Source: Solimonas soli DSM 21787 (GTDB lineage: Bacteria; Pseudomonadota; Gammaproteobacteria; Nevskiales; Nevskiaceae). From it: a stretch of DNA of 42,377 nt. A program made the translations under genes and the position numbers. Numbering within the stretch: position 1 is the stretch's first letter; every line of letters begins with the position of its first letter. The DNA is taken from positions 79,470 to 121,846 of the forward strand of contig NZ_KI440839.1 in assembly GCF_000474945.1 (NCBI RefSeq), given 5' to 3'. The notes beneath the pieces are model-generated. The model ran no database searches, had not been told where the DNA came from, and saw nothing but the letters and a program-made list of their open reading frames with translations. Below are positions 36,086 to 42,377 of this stretch, in pieces.

Positions 36086-37440
36086 GCGCCCGGCCCGACG
36101 AGTGGCGACGCGCCTCGGCGCAGCGCCTGAGCGGTCGCCTGCTGCGCCACGGCGGCGCCGTCCCCGGCATCGCCACCCTGCGTCCCGAGGGCCGTCTGCA
36201 GCGCGTCGTCGGCCTCACCCTGGAAGCGGTCGGCTGCCGCCTGCCGATCGGCGCGCGCGTGCAGGTCGACAGCGCCGACGGGCGCGGCATCGAGGCCGAG
36301 GTGGTCGGTTTCGCCGGCGAACGCACCTTCCTGATGCCGACCGCCGAGATGCGCGGCCTGATGCCGAATGCGCGCGTGCATCCGCTGGCGGGCGGCGCCG
36401 GGATCAAAGCCGGCGACGCCCTGCTCGGCCGCGTGCTCGACGCCGAGGGCCAGCCAATCGACGGCCGCGGCCGCCTGCAGGGCGATGCGCATGCGCGCGT
36501 CGACGCCACGCCGATCAATCCGCTGACGCGCGCGCCGGTGACGCTGCCGCTCGACGTCGGCGTGCGCACGATCAATTCGCTGCTGACGGTGGGCCGCGGC
36601 CAGCGCCTCGGCCTGTTCGCCGGCACCGGCGTCGGCAAATCGACGCTGCTCGGCATGATGACGCGCTTCACGCAGGCCGACGTCGTGGTCGTCGGCCTGA
36701 TCGGCGAGCGCGGCCGCGAAGTGCGCGAGTTCCTCGACAAGAGCCTCGGCGCCGAGGGTCTGCAGCGCGCCGTGGTGGTCGCCACGCCGGCCGACCGCTC
36801 GCCGCTGCTGCGCCTGCGCGCCGCCTACACGGCGACGGCGATCGCCGAGCATTTCCGCGATCGCGGCCGCCACGTGCTGCTGCTGATGGATTCGCTGACG
36901 CGCTTCGCGCAGGCGGCGCGCGAGATCGGTCTGGCGATCGGCGAGCCGCCGACCACGCGCGGCTATCCGCCGTCGGTGTTCGCGCGCCTGCCGGGCCTCG
37001 TCGAGCGCGCCGGCAACGGCCGCGAAGGGCAGGGCTCGATCACCGCTTTCTACACGGTGCTGACCGAGGGCGACGATCTGCAGGACCCGATCGCCGACGC
37101 CGCGCGCGGCATTCTCGACGGCCACATCGTGCTGTCGCGGGCGATCGCCGACGCCGGCCTGTATCCGGCGATCGACATCGAGGCCTCGATCTCGCGCGTC
37201 ATGCACGACATCGTCGACGACACGCAGCTGCAGCAGGCGCGCCGCCTGCGCGCGCTGTTCGCCGCGTACCAGCGCAACCGCGACCTGATCAATATCGGCG
37301 CCTATCAGCGCGGCGCCGATGCGAAAGTCGATGCCGCGCTCGAACGCTGGCCGCGCATCGAGGAATTCCTGAAGCAGTCGGTACGAGAGGCGGCGCGTCT
37401 GGACGACAGCCGGCGCCGCCTCGCCGAACTGCTGGGCTGA
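36082..37440 (+). CDS. fliI: Flagellum-specific export ATPase FliI
   Basis: A 452-aa ATPase of the flagellar type III export apparatus, homologous to F1 beta. Walker A GTGVGKST is at 181-188, and the Walker B region HVLLLMDSLTRFAQA is near 264-278, followed by the family block GEPPTTRGYPPSVFARLP. The C-terminal domain binds substrates and ends near SRRRLAELLG. Length equals E. coli FliI (457 aa). ATG 36082 overlaps the fliH stop by 4 nt; a longer frame upstream lies within fliH and is not used. Confidence 0.96.
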   Translation: MSARPDEWRRASAQRLSGRLLRHGGAVPGIATLRPEGRLQRVVGLTLEAVGCRLPIGARVQVDSADGRGIEAEVVGFAGERTFLMPTAEMRGLMPNARVHPLAGGAGIKAGDALLGRVLDAEGQPIDGRGRLQGDAHARVDATPINPLTRAPVTLPLDVGVRTINSLLTVGRGQRLGLFAGTGVGKSTLLGMMTRFTQADVVVVGLIGERGREVREFLDKSLGAEGLQRAVVVATPADRSPLLRLRAAYTATAIAEHFRDRGRHVLLLMDSLTRFAQAAREIGLAIGEPPTTRGYPPSVFARLPGLVERAGNGREGQGSITAFYTVLTEGDDLQDPIADAARGILDGHIVLSRAIADAGLYPAIDIEASISRVMHDIVDDTQLQQARRLRALFAAYQRNRDLINIGAYQRGADAKVDAALERWPRIEEFLKQSVREAARLDDSRRRLAELLG

Positions 37441-37454
37441 AGAGGAGAAGAACC

Positions 37455-37901
37455 ATGGGTCATGCCCTCATGTCCGAGCGCCTGCAGCCGCTGCGCCAGC
37501 TCGCCGATCGTCGCGAGGACGACGCGGCGCGCCTGCTGATCGACGCGCAGCGCCTGCTCGGCGAACGCCAGGCGCGCTACGTCGAGCTGTGCCGCTACCG
37601 CGAGGAGTACGAGCGCCAGAACGCGGCGGCGACGCCGCAGCTGCTGCGCAACCGCCAGGCCTTCATCGAACGCCTGCGCGAGGCCGAGCGCTTCCAGCTG
37701 CAGCTCGTCGAGCAGGCGCAGCGCGGCGTCGACCAGTGCCGCGCGCACTGGCTGCTGCAGCAGCGCGAGACGCGCACCGTCGCGCAGCTGATGAGCTGCT
37801 ACGTGGCGCGCGAGCGTCGCGAGGAAGAACGCCGCGAGCAGCGCCAGCACGACGAGCTGGCGCTGCAGCGCCACGCCCGTCGCGCCGCGGAAGGCGATTG
37901 A
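37455..37901 (+). CDS. fliJ: Flagellar export chaperone FliJ
   Basis: A 148-aa, highly charged, almost wholly alpha-helical protein predicted to form an antiparallel coiled coil, the FliJ fold, which resembles the gamma subunit of F1 and inserts in the FliI ring. The body is full of Arg, Glu and Gln with heptad spacing (for example LIDAQRLLGERQARYVELC). Length matches E. coli FliJ (147 aa). AGAGGAG lies 7 nt before the ATG. It lies between fliI and fliK as usual. Confidence 0.88.
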   Translation: MGHALMSERLQPLRQLADRREDDAARLLIDAQRLLGERQARYVELCRYREEYERQNAAATPQLLRNRQAFIERLREAERFQLQLVEQAQRGVDQCRAHWLLQQRETRTVAQLMSCYVARERREEERREQRQHDELALQRHARRAAEGD

Positions 37902-38908
37902 GCGCCGTGCCGCCGGCGGCCGCCGCCGCCGCGCCCGTCGCGCCGCCGCGAACCGCGGCGGCGCCGGCCGCGGACGTCATGCCGTTCGCCGAGCTGCTCG
38001 GCGCCGGCGGCGCGGCGTCGAGCGACGACACCGCAGCCGCGACCGACGACGGCGCAGCGGACAGCGCGTCGCCGGCCGCCGCCGACCCGGCGCCGGCGGG
38101 CGCCGCGGCGGCCGATGGCATGCGCGTCATCGACTGGCTGCTCGCCCTGCGCCAGACCCTGTTGCCGCCGGCAACGCCGGACACTGTGCCCGTCGCGCCG
38201 CCGGCAGCGCCGGGCATCGCGACGCATCGGGCCGGCAAGGCGGCGGCGATCGGCGCGGCGCCGCCGGAGACCGCCGCCGCCGAGCTCGGCGCGGCGGACG
38301 GGAGCGCCGCCCTGGCGACGGCGCTGGACGGCGCGCTATCGGCGCCGGGCGAGGCGCGCGAGGCCGATGTGTCCTTTGCCGCCTTGCCGCTCGTCGTCGC
38401 CGATGCCGCGGCGCCAGTGCCAGTGCCAGTGCCGTCGCTGCCGCCACCGTCGACCTTGCAAGGCGGCGGCGCCACGCCGGCGGCGCCGCTTCCGGAGCCG
38501 GCCACGGCGCCGCCGCTGCAGCTGGCGCCCGATCATGCGGATTTCGTCGAGGGCCTCGGCGAGCGCATCGTCTGGATCACCGACGGCGGCCTGCAGCACG
38601 CGCGCATCGAGCTGCATCCCGTCGAGCTCGGCGCCATGAGCGTGCAGGTACAGATCCGCGGCGACGAGGCGCAGATCGCCTTCAGCGCGGATCTGCCGGC
38701 GACGCGGGCGCTGCTGCAGAACGCGGTGCCGCAGCTGCGCGCGCTGTTGGACGCGCAAGGCCTGCAGCTGCTGCGCGCGCGGGTCGATGCGCGCGTCGCC
38801 GCCGTGTCCGAGTCCGACGGCACGTCCGACGCCTGGCGTGACGCGCGCGAGCCGCGCGCCGCGCCGCGCCGCGTCGGCCGCCTGAAGCTGGTCGACGCCT
38901 ACGTCTGA
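37898..38908 (+). CDS. fliK: Flagellar hook-length control protein FliK
   Basis: A 336-aa protein acting as molecular ruler and export-specificity switch. The N-terminal two thirds are Ala/Pro-rich and low-complexity, including a PVPVPVP run encoded by three CCAGTG hexamers (38414-38431). The C-terminal Flg_hook domain is clear (about 220-300): ARIELHPVELGAMSVQVQI, then ATRALLQNAVPQLRALLDAQ. The start is uncertain. A TTG at 37898 overlaps the fliJ stop by 4 nt, as elsewhere in this operon; GTG 37907 and ATG 37979 are alternatives. Confidence 0.85.
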   Translation: MSAVPPAAAAAAPVAPPRTAAAPAADVMPFAELLGAGGAASSDDTAAATDDGAADSASPAAADPAPAGAAAADGMRVIDWLLALRQTLLPPATPDTVPVAPPAAPGIATHRAGKAAAIGAAPPETAAAELGAADGSAALATALDGALSAPGEAREADVSFAALPLVVADAAAPVPVPVPSLPPPSTLQGGGATPAAPLPEPATAPPLQLAPDHADFVEGLGERIVWITDGGLQHARIELHPVELGAMSVQVQIRGDEAQIAFSADLPATRALLQNAVPQLRALLDAQGLQLLRARVDARVAAVSESDGTSDAWRDAREPRAAPRRVGRLKLVDAYV

Positions 38909-39058
38909 AAACCGTCGCGGCGTGCGCAGAAAACGCCGACGGCTTTCCGGCGCGCGCGCCGGCGCCGCGACCGCCCGTCGCCGATCTGCGGTCGCGGCCC
39001 CGTTCGCAGCGGGCTTGCACGCCACGCTCGTCGGCCGCATCACCGGCATCGCGCGGCG

Positions 39059-39075
39059 CTGGAACACGTCTTGCT
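39059..39075 (+). promoter_or_regulatory. Sigma54 -24/-12 promoter of fliL
   Basis: CTGGAACACGTCTTGCT has GG at 39061-39062 and GC at 39073-39074 with exactly 10 nt between, plus intact TGG and TTGCT. The predicted start is near 39086, before the GGAG at 39093-39096 and the fliL ATG. It lies in the 199-nt gap 38909-39107, which otherwise shows only GC-rich palindromic patches. Confidence 0.72.
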
Positions 39076-39107
39076 CGGCGCCGGTACCACACCGGAGCTC
39101 ACGCGAC

Positions 39108-39632
39108 ATGGCCAAGGCCGCCGCCACCGAAGAAGAGAACCCGCCTGCCGCCGCCGCCAGGCGCAGCCTGCTGCTGCCGATCGTCGCCGGCGTCGTGATC
39201 GCGGTCGGCGCCAGCGCCGGCATCAGCTTCGTGATGATGCAGCATGCGATGCCGAAGCCGGCCGCCGAGGCGGGCCAGGAAGGCAAGAGCGAAGAAGCGA
39301 AGGTCGAGAAGAAAAGCCCGCCGGTCTACATCCCGCTCGATCCGGCCTTCGTCGTCAATCTCGAAGGCGACGACACGCGCTTCCTGCAGGCGCAGGTGCA
39401 GCTGATGGCGCGCGAGGCGCAGGCGGCGGACGAGATCAAGCTGCACGAGCCGCGCATCCGCAACGCGCTGCTGATGATCTTCTCCCAGCAGCGCGCCGCC
39501 GACATCGCCACGCGCGAGGGCAAGGAGAAGCTGCAGGCGTCGGTGCTGGCCGAGGTGCAGAAAATCATGACCGAAGAGACCGGCAAGCCGACCATCGAAG
39601 CCGTCTACTTCACCAGCTTCGTCACGCAATGA
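39108..39632 (+). CDS. fliL: Flagellar basal-body protein FliL
   Basis: A 174-aa single-pass inner-membrane protein around the stator. A short cytoplasmic segment is followed by a helix at about 20-43 (LLLPIVAGVVIAVGASAGIS), then a Lys/Glu-rich linker and the periplasmic FliL domain with YIPLDPAFVVNL and FLQAQVQLMAREAQ. The end IEAVYFTSFVTQ is typical. GGAG precedes the ATG. It is the first gene of fliLMNOPQ and overlaps fliM by 4 nt. Confidence 0.93.
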   Translation: MAKAAATEEENPPAAAARRSLLLPIVAGVVIAVGASAGISFVMMQHAMPKPAAEAGQEGKSEEAKVEKKSPPVYIPLDPAFVVNLEGDDTRFLQAQVQLMAREAQAADEIKLHEPRIRNALLMIFSQQRAADIATREGKEKLQASVLAEVQKIMTEETGKPTIEAVYFTSFVTQ

Positions 39633-40630
39633 GCGGCGATCTGCTGTCGCAGGACGAAATCGACGCGCTGCTGCACGGCGTCGACTCCGGCAAGGTCGAT
39701 ACCGCGCCGCCGCCGGCCGCGCCGGGCGAAGCGCGTTCCTACGACTTCGCCTCGCAGGAACGCATCGTGCGCGGCCGCATGCCGACGCTGGAGATGGTCA
39801 ACGAGCGCTTCGCGCGCCTGTTCCGCATCTCGTTGTTCAACATGCTGCGGCGCACGCCGGAGCTGACGGTGGTCGGCATCGAGACCATGAAGTTCTCCGA
39901 GTACACGCACTCGCTGTTCGTGCCGACCAGCCTCAACCTGATCCGCGTCAAGCCGCTGCGCGGCACCGCGCTGTGCGTGTTCGAGCCGCGCCTGGTGTTC
40001 ACCGTGGTCGACAACTTCTTCGGCGGCGACGGACGGCTGCCGACCAAGATCGAGGGCCGCGAGTTCACGCCGACCGAGATGCGCGTGATCCAGCTCCTGC
40101 TGCGCCAGGTCTTCGCCGACCAGCAGGAGGCCTGGAGCCCGGTGCTGGGCCTCGATTTCGAGTACCTCAATTCCGAGGTCAATCCGCATTTCGCCAACAT
40201 CGTGTCGCCGGGCGAGATCATCGTCGCCTGCAAGTTCAAGATCGATCTCGAAGGCGGCGGCGGTCACCTGCACCTGACCTTTCCGTATTCGATGCTCGAA
40301 CCGATCCGCGATCTGCTCGACGCCGGCATCCAGTCCGACCGCGGCGACAAGGACGAGCGCTGGCCGGCGACGCTGCGCGCGCAGATCCGCGACGCCGAGG
40401 TCGACGTCAGCTGCGAGCTGGTGCGCACGACCATGAGCCTGCGCCAGCTGCTGCAGCTGAAGGCCGGCGACGTCATTCCCGTCACCTTGCCGCGCACCCT
40501 GGAACTTTGCGTCGAGGAGATGCCGCTGTTCCGCGGCAGCTTCGGCATCGCCAACGGCCACAACGCGCTGCGCATCCACGAAGTCATCCGCCGCGCCGTC
40601 GTGCCGGCCACCAGCCAGGAACCCGCATGA
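39629..40630 (+). CDS. fliM: Flagellar motor switch protein FliM
   Basis: A 333-aa C-ring protein. The N-terminal SGDLLSQDEIDALLHG is the conserved peptide that binds phosphorylated CheY. The middle CheC-like domain includes FNMLRRTPELTV and the conserved FGGDGRLPTK. The C-terminal SpoA domain (about 255-325) has DVSCELVRTTMSLRQLLQL. Length is standard (about 330-335 aa). Start and stop overlap fliL and fliN by 4 nt each. Confidence 0.96.
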   Translation: MSGDLLSQDEIDALLHGVDSGKVDTAPPPAAPGEARSYDFASQERIVRGRMPTLEMVNERFARLFRISLFNMLRRTPELTVVGIETMKFSEYTHSLFVPTSLNLIRVKPLRGTALCVFEPRLVFTVVDNFFGGDGRLPTKIEGREFTPTEMRVIQLLLRQVFADQQEAWSPVLGLDFEYLNSEVNPHFANIVSPGEIIVACKFKIDLEGGGGHLHLTFPYSMLEPIRDLLDAGIQSDRGDKDERWPATLRAQIRDAEVDVSCELVRTTMSLRQLLQLKAGDVIPVTLPRTLELCVEEMPLFRGSFGIANGHNALRIHEVIRRAVVPATSQEPA

Positions 40631-40968
40631 GCACTCCCACCGTCGCTCCGGAAGCCACGCGCGCCACTTTCCAGACCCTCGAGGACAAGCCGACCGGCAA
40701 CGGCATGGACGTCAATCTCGACGTCATCCTCGACGTGCCGGTCACGCTGTCGATGGAAGTCGGCCGCGCCCGCGTGCCGATCCGCAACCTGCTGCAGCTC
40801 AACCAGGGCTCGGTCATCGAGCTCGAACGCGCCGCCGGCGAGCCGCTCAACGTCTATGCCAATGGCACGCTGATCGCGCACGGCGAGGTGGTGGTCGTCA
40901 ACGAGAAGTTCGGCATCCGCCTGACCGACGTGGTCAGCCCGGCCGAACGCATCCGCAAGCTGAAGTGA
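40627..40968 (+). CDS. fliN: Flagellar motor switch protein FliN
   Basis: A 113-aa C-ring protein made mainly of one SpoA domain. Recognisable are NLDVILDVPVTLSMEVGRAR, the LLQLNQGSVIEL loop and the end VVVNEKFGIRLTDVVSPAER. FliN forms the base of the switch with FliM and helps dock FliH. The short N-terminus is polar. It overlaps fliM and is followed one base later by fliO. Confidence 0.95.
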   Translation: MSTPTVAPEATRATFQTLEDKPTGNGMDVNLDVILDVPVTLSMEVGRARVPIRNLLQLNQGSVIELERAAGEPLNVYANGTLIAHGEVVVVNEKFGIRLTDVVSPAERIRKLK

Positions 40969-40969
40969 C

Positions 40970-41425
40970 ATGCAGCTGAGTCCCGCGCTCGACGCCGCGC
41001 CCGCCGCGTCCGCCGCGTCCGCCGCGTCCGCTGCGGCCCACGCCGCCGTGCCGTCGGCGCCGCCGGCGATCGGTGCCGGCAGCGTCGCCGGCGCGCTCGG
41101 CAGCCTGGCGCTGGTCGTCGCGCTGATCTTCGCGCTCGGCTGGCTGGCGCGGCGCCTGCGCGGCCTGCGCGCCGCGCGCGGCGGCGGCGAGCTGCAGCTG
41201 CTCGGCGGCGTGTCGATCGGCAGCAAGGAACGCGTCGTCGTGCTGCGGGTCGGCGGCGAGCACCTGGTCGTCGGCGTTGCGCCGGGCTGCGTGAGCCTGC
41301 TGCATCGCTATGCCGGCAGCGCCGCGCGCGCCGCGTCGGGCGACGATGCGCCGGCGGCGAATGCGGTGGTGATTCCCTTCGCCGACAAGCTGCGCGAGCT
41401 GCTGCGCAGGCAGGGCGCGGCATGA
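40970..41425 (+). CDS. fliO: Flagellar export protein FliO
   Basis: A 151-aa membrane protein that helps assemble the FliP ring. An Ala/Ser-rich N-terminus (about 8-30) comes first, then one transmembrane helix (about 38-58, VAGALGSLALVVALIFALGW) and the cytoplasmic FliO domain with LQLLGGVSIGSKERVVVLRV. The N-terminal Ala-Ala-Ser run is coded by a 9-nt unit repeated three times at 41001-41027. It overlaps fliP by 4 nt. Confidence 0.85.
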   Translation: MQLSPALDAAPAASAASAASAAAHAAVPSAPPAIGAGSVAGALGSLALVVALIFALGWLARRLRGLRAARGGGELQLLGGVSIGSKERVVVLRVGGEHLVVGVAPGCVSLLHRYAGSAARAASGDDAPAANAVVIPFADKLRELLRRQGAA

Positions 41426-42207
41426 AGCGCAGTCCGCGCGCCGCCGTGCGGCATCGCTGGCTCAAGCGCCTGCTCGGCGCCGCGCTGTGGGTCGCGCCGG
41501 CCCTGCCGGGCCTCGCCGCCGCCGCCGGCCTGCCCAGCGTGACGGCGACGCCGGCCGCCGGCGGCGCCACGCAGTACAGCCTCAACGTCGAAGTGCTGCT
41601 GCTGATGACGCTGCTGACGCTGCTGCCGGCGCTGCTGCTGAGCATGACGGCGTTCACGCGCATCGTCGTCGTGCTCGGCCTGCTGCGGCAGGCGCTCGGC
41701 ACCAACCAGACGCCGAGCAACCAGATCCTCGTCGGCCTGTCGCTGCTGCTCAGCTTCTTCGTCATGGCGCCGGTGCTGCAGAAGGCCTACGACGACGGCG
41801 CCAGGCCGTACATGGACGGACAGATGGCCTTCGAGCCGGCGCTCGCCGCCGGCGTGAAGCCCTTGCGCGCCTTCATGCTCGCGCAGGTGCGCGACGCCGA
41901 TCTCATGACCTTCGGCAAGATCGCCGGACACGAGAGCTACGCGACGCCGGACGACATTCCGTTCACGGTGCTGGCCGCGTCGTTCGTCACCTCCGAGCTG
42001 ACCACGGCCTTCCAGATCGGCTTTCTGCTGTTCATCCCCTTCGTGGTCATCGACCTCGTGGTGTCGAGCGTGCTGATGAGCATGGGCATGATGATGCTGT
42101 CGCCGATGCTGGTGTCGCTGCCGTTCAAGCTGATGCTGTTCGTGCTCGTCGACGGCTGGTCGCTGGTCATGGGCATGCTCGCGGCCTCGTTCCACGCGGC
42201 GGCCTGA
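41422..42207 (+). CDS. fliP: Flagellar export gate protein FliP
   Basis: A 261-aa core protein of the flagellar export gate. A cleavable signal peptide (about 1-35) is followed by four helices. Conserved blocks are LLSMTAFTRIVVVLGLLRQA, LGTNQTPSNQ, DIPFTVLAASFVTSELTTAF and LMSMGMMMLSPMLVSLPFKL. Five FliP subunits with FliQ and FliR form the export pore. Length matches FliP (about 245-260 aa). It is followed 2 nt later by fliQ. Confidence 0.95.
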   Translation: MKRSPRAAVRHRWLKRLLGAALWVAPALPGLAAAAGLPSVTATPAAGGATQYSLNVEVLLLMTLLTLLPALLLSMTAFTRIVVVLGLLRQALGTNQTPSNQILVGLSLLLSFFVMAPVLQKAYDDGARPYMDGQMAFEPALAAGVKPLRAFMLAQVRDADLMTFGKIAGHESYATPDDIPFTVLAASFVTSELTTAFQIGFLLFIPFVVIDLVVSSVLMSMGMMMLSPMLVSLPFKLMLFVLVDGWSLVMGMLAASFHAAA

Positions 42208-42209
42208 CG

Positions 42210-42377
42210 ATGACGCCGGAGACCGTCCTGTCGCTGGCGCGCGAAGCCCTGTGGCTGACCCTGCTGCTGGCCTCGCCGCTGCTGCTCGCCGCGCTCGCCG
42301 TCGGCGTGCTGGTCGGCATCGTGCAGGCGGCGACGCAGATCAACGAAATGACGCTGAGCTTCATCCCCAAGCTGCTC
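42210..42377 (+). CDS. fliQ: Flagellar export gate protein FliQ (cut by window end)
   Basis: The first 56 codons of fliQ; the frame runs on past the window edge. The start MTPETVLSLAREALWLTLLL and the block VGIVQAATQINEMTLSFIPK are typical of this small two-helix export-gate protein (about 89 aa in full). It continues the fliLMNOPQ operon; fliR and flhB would be expected next. Confidence 0.92.
   Translation, partial: MTPETVLSLAREALWLTLLLASPLLLAALAVGVLVGIVQAATQINEMTLSFIPKLL

Noticed and set aside
41001-41027. CRISPR-like or satellite array
   Set aside because: Three 9-nt in-frame units without spacers inside fliO are a coding microrepeat; no CRISPR repeat-spacer pattern exists anywhere in the window.

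Overview
The window is a very GC-rich (about 70%) bacterial chromosome segment with tightly packed, often 1-4 nt overlapping genes. The layout purM-purN-DUF3108 facing DUF2066-perM-hda, a pqiABC set, and sigma54/sigma28 signals in the flagellar locus point to a gammaproteobacterium. The composite intergenic repeats look like those I associate with Xanthomonadales/Nevskiales-type genomes; that placement is inference from memory, not a database match. I saw no rRNA, tRNA, CRISPR array or transposase gene.

Region 1 (1-5529, + strand): a repeat-rich leader, then an overlapping run of membrane genes (UPF0104/LPG-synthase-like protein, DPM1/ArnC-like GT2, ArnT-like GT83, PAP2 phosphatase), followed by an LpxO/AspH-type dioxygenase. 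This looks like a lipid-linked sugar and lipid A or envelope modification set. Region 2 (5539-9578, - strand): pqiA split into two one-domain genes, pqiB, pqiC, and a group II truncated haemoglobin preceded by what looks like the 3' remnant of a lost gene. Region 3 (9824-16805): cysH and hslR (+), a BON protein and transaldolase (-), a 25-bp-arm palindrome, an ABC exporter and a lipoprotein hydrolase (-), and a Nudix/metallo-beta-lactamase fusion (+). Region 4 (16843-21827): DUF3108, purN and purM (-), diverging from DUF2066, perM and hda (+).

Region 5 (21944 to the end) is a flagellar locus. On the - strand lie fliC (with a textbook sigma28 promoter), flaG and fliD, and separately flgJ-flgK-flgL. 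Between fliC and flgL sits a + strand cassette with an SGNH-like lipoprotein, an OmpW-type porin and a small basic ORF. On the + strand run fliE-F-G-H-I-J-K and fliL-M-N-O-P-Q (fliQ is cut by the window end), each group preceded by a good sigma54 -24/-12 match. flgJKL lack flgB-I upstream; instead an 890-bp gene-free stretch holds a 666-bp composite element bounded by 93-bp inverted arms with one mismatch.

The main points for a second look are this nested inverted-repeat element at the break in the flg operon, the Nudix-MBL fusion, the SGNH lipoprotein with altered catalytic blocks, the 12711-12794 palindrome, and the envelope-modification cluster at the left end.
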